From NCBI GenBank assembly GCA_002713555.1, contig PATG01000047.1, positions 1 to 7,973 of the forward strand: 7,973 bases of DNA. The letters run 5' to 3'. Below are positions 5,801 through 7,973 of this stretch, one piece after another. The translations under genes and the position numbers were made by a program. The notes under the pieces are model-generated. The model was not told the origin of the DNA, searched no databases, and saw only the letters and a list, made by a program, of their open reading frames with translations. This DNA is from Planctomycetaceae bacterium (GTDB taxonomy: Bacteria > Planctomycetota > Planctomycetia > Pirellulales > Lacipirellulaceae). Within the stretch, counting starts at the first letter, position 1. Each line of letters opens with the position of its first letter.

Positions 5801-7537
5801 CGTACCGAACGTCTTCGTGACTATGTGGCGCGCCGTACGATAAGCAAATATGGCTGTTTTGGATGCCACGACATTCCGGGCTTTGAAGAAGCCAAGCCGA
5901 TCGGCACGGCCTTGGCCGAATGGGGGCGTAAGGATTCTTCAAAATTGGCATTTGAAAACATGCACAAGTTCCTTGAAGGGCCTGGCAAGCCGCATGCTGC
6001 TCATGAGCATGGGGGGCATGGGCATGAAGGCGATGGGGTAGGGCACGCAGAAAGTCATGCGGAGCATGGGCATCTTGATCCAGCCGACTTTGATCCCGAT
6101 ACGAGCTACTACATTCAAGCTCTCAGTTCGCATTCACGTGATGGTTTTATTTGGCAAAAACTCCGCATGCCACGTAGTTACGACTATAAGACCACCAAAA
6201 ATAAAGGCTACAACGAACGACTGCGGATGCCTAAGTTCCCGTTCAACGCGGAAGAGCGCGAAGCGGTGATCACATTCGTACTCGGTTTGGTGAATGAAGC
6301 GCCAGCTGACAAATATATTTATCGTCCGGATCCACGTCAGGAAGCGATCGTGGCGGGCCGGCAGGTACTTGAGCGATTTAATTGTGCCGGCTGCCATACA
6401 CTCGAAATGGAACAGTGGCAAATTGCCTTTGAATCCGGGCAGTTTGATGAACCCAGTCAAGTTAATGATTATCCATTCCTGGCGAAGGCTTTCTCGGATA
6501 AAGAGATTGCGATTTCCAAACAGAAGGACGCACGTGGGCTACTGCATGCAGCCTTGCATGGCCAGCCGTTGATGAGTCAGGAGACAGGATTGCCAGAACT
6601 TGTTGACGAGGGTGGAATACCCATTGAACCCGATGATGACGAATCGGAGCCCTACTATCTGCTGAAATTATGGAAGGATGCCTTGGTGGAAGGCGTGCCA
6701 TGGCTAGTGGGCATTCAGGATCTTATGGTCCCAGCGGCAAAAGATGGTTATGGGCCTGCCAATGGGTCAGCTTATCCTGCCTGGGGTGGTGATTTGGCTC
6801 GCTACTTGTTCCCTCGGGTAATAGCCCATGTTCATGAAACAAACCCCACCGCTAAAGGTTCAGAAGCTTGGGGTTGGTTGCCACCTCCTTTGATGGATGA
6901 GGGTGAAAAAGTGCAGACCGATTGGTTGCATGCCTTCCTGATGGATCCAACTGCAATTCGTCCGGCTGCCGTGATGCGAATGCCGAATTTCCATATGTCG
7001 TCAGACGATGCGGCCAAATTGGTAAACTACTTTGCCGCTGTCTCGGATGCTCAGTTCCCTTACGAATACAAATCACAGCAGCGAGCTAGTTACCTGGAGG
7101 ACAAAGAGGCTGATTATCCAGACCGCATGCAAAGTGCGATGGATGTCGTGGTGAATGGCAACTATTGCGTGAAATGCCATGCCGTAGAAGATTTCCAGCC
7201 AGCAGGAGATGCTACAACCTTTGGGCCCAACTTGGCGGATGTGCATCGTCGCCTGCGTCCTGAATACTTGCGCAATTGGGTAGCTAATCCGAAACGTATT
7301 TTGCCCTACACGGGTATGCCTGTTAATATTCCATACAAGCCCGGTGCGCCTGGAATTGCTGAGACGTTGTTTCGCGGGACAAGTATCGAGCAAGTTGAAG
7401 GCTTGGTTGATCTGTTGATGAACTTCGATACCTATTCGAGACGTCAGATTGAAATCACGTCACTTGTCAAAGAAGCTGCTGAAAAGAATGCTCCCCAGGC
7501 ATCGGCGGCGGATGGGAACAAGTCTGCCAGTCGGTAA
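2855..7537 (+). CDS. Giant membrane-anchored octahaem cytochrome c with PDZ domain (likely cytochrome c1/f replacement)
   Basis: This 1560-residue protein probably carries electrons from the Rieske protein to downstream acceptors on the periplasmic side. One N-terminal membrane segment (about 13-33) acts as signal anchor. A charged helical region, an Ala/Glu-rich low-complexity stretch (about 110-185) and a coiled coil (about 253-320) follow. Eight CXXCH sites start at C368, C518, C573, C609, C824, C1001, C1177 and C1438. A PDZ-like domain (about 415-490, with AAKAGLESGDII) sits between haems 1 and 2. Met-Pro motifs, likely distal ligands, lie at M752, M877, M1105, M1125, M1376 and M1488, so haems 4-8 look like class I domains. 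Haems 1-3 have no such Met and may be bis-His. A His-rich loop spans 1047-1073. WLYSW...RMP/KMP segments recur, indicating internal duplication. The gene starts 87 bases after the subunit IV gene, and no separate cytochrome c1 or f gene is seen. No Shine-Dalgarno sequence precedes the ATG. The electron path is inferred. Confidence 0.92.
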   Translation: MPATEQTWRNQKVMHIIFGGSALVMLIATLWMLAKDHNREWKEWQLANRQKEAWMTQAMREEKAELFKSQLDMQEADLRRLQSEPIDSSFLERFQDEVVAEKKRVALQDTEKSGTETQSSQDPEGDPSQDDEFSQLRESLAAFNEFAQAAQAARTEVAAKRAANEGAQEPVADTGEVSSEEAKVDPALLVTLESNETEALQARKDVLAQFNKFIRKAKFRERQLVGKRKFVSADRTASVSEKGLKIGESASPDVLAELQEKIQGYTDEIDQLTDRIASTKAHRMVLERIFGEVNAEINGVSKQSQALLTELSRLDELTSKNTWNPGEWVTRWPVLNALYDGNVRIDQIWLPDMTINFNFSQVARFDRCKTCHQSISQTAPGTASEPAYPTLPIDQRELVIDLQTPEAAPAEGATIRDVYGLVLEAGVMNYADVTVHYVLPESLAAKAGLESGDIIRMAGDQNVYDPETVESYLLDRSHWGEFAGLSILRGFDHPFTSHPRLDLFLTDSSPHPEKDLGCTICHDGQGSGTEFLWTSHTPNTVEQQIKWTRSHGWFDNHHWIFPMKPSRFVESNCLKCHHEKGSLEPSERFPEPPAPKLVEGWSLVEKYGCFGCHEVGGYDGPDRRIGPDVRLEPNYAEVAQQILQDKGFSEEQSHWIETLANRPDDDRLRHQIIAVLEQDAKLASQESANGSPSGPQLRPETHKLVAALKDVEAPGSYRKPGPSLRFLRSKVEFDWLYSWIEKPANFRPSTRMPQFFGLHEHLQDQDDHAELEVAKRFEPVEIRALTEFLLVNSSSEFEYLARPAEVTEKPSVERGKWLFESRGCLACHSHDGFSGIASDQGPDLSRISAKFKGSAKGALWLYSWVKQPNRYHVRTKMPVLYLDPIAEKDATGKPTGAVTDPAADITAFLLAGGSDWTPDKQPEAWSADAEAALQDLAQEWLASDTIPSVRAKKFIHGEGIPAHLEPVLKADEKLLIGLNNRNRTERLRDYVARRTISKYGCFGCHDIPGFEEAKPIGTALAEWGRKDSSKLAFENMHKFLEGPGKPHAAHEHGGHGHEGDGVGHAESHAEHGHLDPADFDPDTSYYIQALSSHSRDGFIWQKLRMPRSYDYKTTKNKGYNERLRMPKFPFNAEEREAVITFVLGLVNEAPADKYIYRPDPRQEAIVAGRQVLERFNCAGCHTLEMEQWQIAFESGQFDEPSQVNDYPFLAKAFSDKEIAISKQKDARGLLHAALHGQPLMSQETGLPELVDEGGIPIEPDDDESEPYYLLKLWKDALVEGVPWLVGIQDLMVPAAKDGYGPANGSAYPAWGGDLARYLFPRVIAHVHETNPTAKGSEAWGWLPPPLMDEGEKVQTDWLHAFLMDPTAIRPAAVMRMPNFHMSSDDAAKLVNYFAAVSDAQFPYEYKSQQRASYLEDKEADYPDRMQSAMDVVVNGNYCVKCHAVEDFQPAGDATTFGPNLADVHRRLRPEYLRNWVANPKRILPYTGMPVNIPYKPGAPGIAETLFRGTSIEQVEGLVDLLMNFDTYSRRQIEITSLVKEAAEKNAPQASAADGNKSASR
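4097..4324 (+). other. PDZ-like domain inside the octahaem cytochrome
   Basis: Residues about 415-490 read as a PDZ fold: VHYVLPESLAAKAGL, then SGDIIRMAGDQNV, then a helix and the strand AGLSILRG. The 'AxxAGLxxGDxI' signature is typical of bacterial periplasmic PDZ domains such as those in HtrA and RseP. It is placed between the first CXXCH (3956-3970) and the second (4406-4420), so it should lie in the periplasm near the membrane end of the haem chain. It may bind a C-terminal tail of a partner subunit; that is inference. The recognition rests on the motif alone. Confidence 0.75.
5993..6073 (+). repeat. Histidine-rich, CATGGG-repeat segment in the octahaem cytochrome
   Basis: Residues 1047-1073 contain nine His among 27 residues, mixed with Gly, Ala and Glu (HEHGGHGHEG, later HAEHGHL). 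The DNA repeats units of the GAGCATGGGCAT type, so replication slippage may have expanded it. It lies between CXXCH 6 (C1001) and its presumed Met ligands (M1105 or M1125). Such stretches commonly bind Zn, Cu or Ni ions; a metal-binding or simple linker role is inferred. Confidence 0.7.
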
Positions 7538-7542
7538 TGCTT

Positions 7543-7553
7543 GGGAGCGAGAG
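7543..7553 (+). promoter_or_regulatory. Purine-rich ribosome binding site for the last gene
   Basis: GGGAG (7543-7547) and GAGAG (7549-7553) lie 10 and 4 bases before the ATG at 7558. This is the only start in the window with a recognisable Shine-Dalgarno-like sequence. It favours 7558 over the in-frame ATG at 7537, which overlaps the previous stop as TAATG and would add seven residues before the signal peptide. Confidence 0.55.
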
Positions 7554-7557
7554 AACC

Positions 7558-7973
7558 ATGAAAAAAATTATTTGGACTCTGTTGATCACCCTTACCAGTA
7601 GCCTGGTGGCCCTGGATACGTATGCAGGTGAATGGGGATCGCTCAAAGGGCGTTTTGTTTTTACAGACACGCCTGTGAGTCCAGAGAGTATCAATGTGAA
7701 TAAGGATGTTGATTTCTGTAGCAAAAACAAATTGGTCGAAGAGAATCTCCTCGTGGGTGAGAAGGGTGGCCTCAGTAATGTTTTTGTTTACTTGTACCTT
7801 AAGAAGGGCAAAAAGATTGAAGTGCATCCCGACATCGCGAAACCGGATGAAAAACCTGTCGTCCTCTACAACAAAGGGTGTCGGTTTGAGCCACATACGC
7901 TTACCGTACGCACTTCACAAACTTTAGAAATCAGGAATTCTGATCCAGGCATAGGCCATAACACAAACGCCAC
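7558..7973 (+). CDS. Exported cupredoxin-like protein, 'methylamine utilization protein' type (3'-truncated)
   Basis: The frame runs open from ATG 7558 to the window edge, giving 138 complete codons. It starts with a typical signal peptide: MKK, a hydrophobic core (about 4-19) and a likely cleavage after TYA (residue 23), so the product should be periplasmic. The mature part has the pattern GGLSNVFVYLYL (70-81), NKGCRFEPHTLTV (105-117) and SDPGIGHNTN (128-137). This pattern resembles small planctomycete and proteobacterial proteins with a beta-sandwich, cupredoxin-like fold that are loosely annotated as methylamine utilization or plastocyanin-like proteins. C54 and C108 could form a disulfide; C108, H113 and H134 could bind metal. 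The 20-base gap after the octahaem gene suggests one operon, so an electron-carrier or oxidase-related role is possible but unproven. The missing 3' end prevents a check of the full ligand set. An alternative start is the in-frame ATG at 7537. Confidence 0.8.
   Translation, partial: MKKIIWTLLITLTSSLVALDTYAGEWGSLKGRFVFTDTPVSPESINVNKDVDFCSKNKLVEENLLVGEKGGLSNVFVYLYLKKGKKIEVHPDIAKPDEKPVVLYNKGCRFEPHTLTVRTSQTLEIRNSDPGIGHNTNA

Noticed and set aside
7444..7896. Open frame of 150 codons on the reverse strand at the right end
   Set aside because: It runs antisense to the end of the octahaem gene and to the signal-peptide gene, and has no motif of its own.

Overview
The window is one stretch of a respiratory operon with all genes on the + strand. 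It encodes a variant quinol:cytochrome c oxidoreductase (bc/b6f-type complex III). Gene content, the lack of Shine-Dalgarno sequences in front of most genes, and a very large multihaem cytochrome c with an embedded PDZ domain suggest a planctomycete, probably of the Pirellula/Rhodopirellula type. GC content looks close to 50% by eye. This taxonomic call is inferred from family resemblance; there is no rRNA or other marker in the window.

Layout. (1) 1-401: the C-terminal part of a Rieske iron-sulfur protein, cut by the left edge, so its membrane anchor is missing. (2) 479-1255: a four-helix, b6-type cytochrome b with four haem-b histidines and a cysteine at the position that holds the extra haem c(n)/c(i) in b6f complexes. 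(3) 1367-2767: a subunit-IV-like protein carrying the Qo motif in variant form (APWY), with an additional N-terminal domain of about five membrane segments. (4) 2855-7537: a 1560-residue membrane-anchored cytochrome c with eight CXXCH sites, a coiled-coil stalk, a PDZ domain and a histidine-rich loop. (5) 7558 to the right edge: the start of an exported protein resembling the small cupredoxin-like proteins often annotated as 'methylamine utilization protein', cut by the right edge.

How the parts would work together. The Rieske protein and the split cytochrome b would oxidise quinol at the Qo site on the periplasmic side. The octahaem protein has no separate cytochrome c1 or f beside it and probably takes that role, acting as a built-in electron wire towards a terminal oxidase. 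The Rieske cluster keeps the conserved Ser but has Phe instead of Tyr, and the Qo motif lacks its Glu. Both fit a lower-potential, menaquinol-type chain, but that is inference.

Intergenic gaps are short: 77, 111, 87 and 20 bases. The 111-base gap contains a clear 11-bp hairpin without a U-run. I saw no RNA genes, mobile elements, CRISPR arrays or convincing promoters or terminators. The system is unusual compared with textbook complex III, but I read it as a lineage-typical variant, not something wholly unknown.
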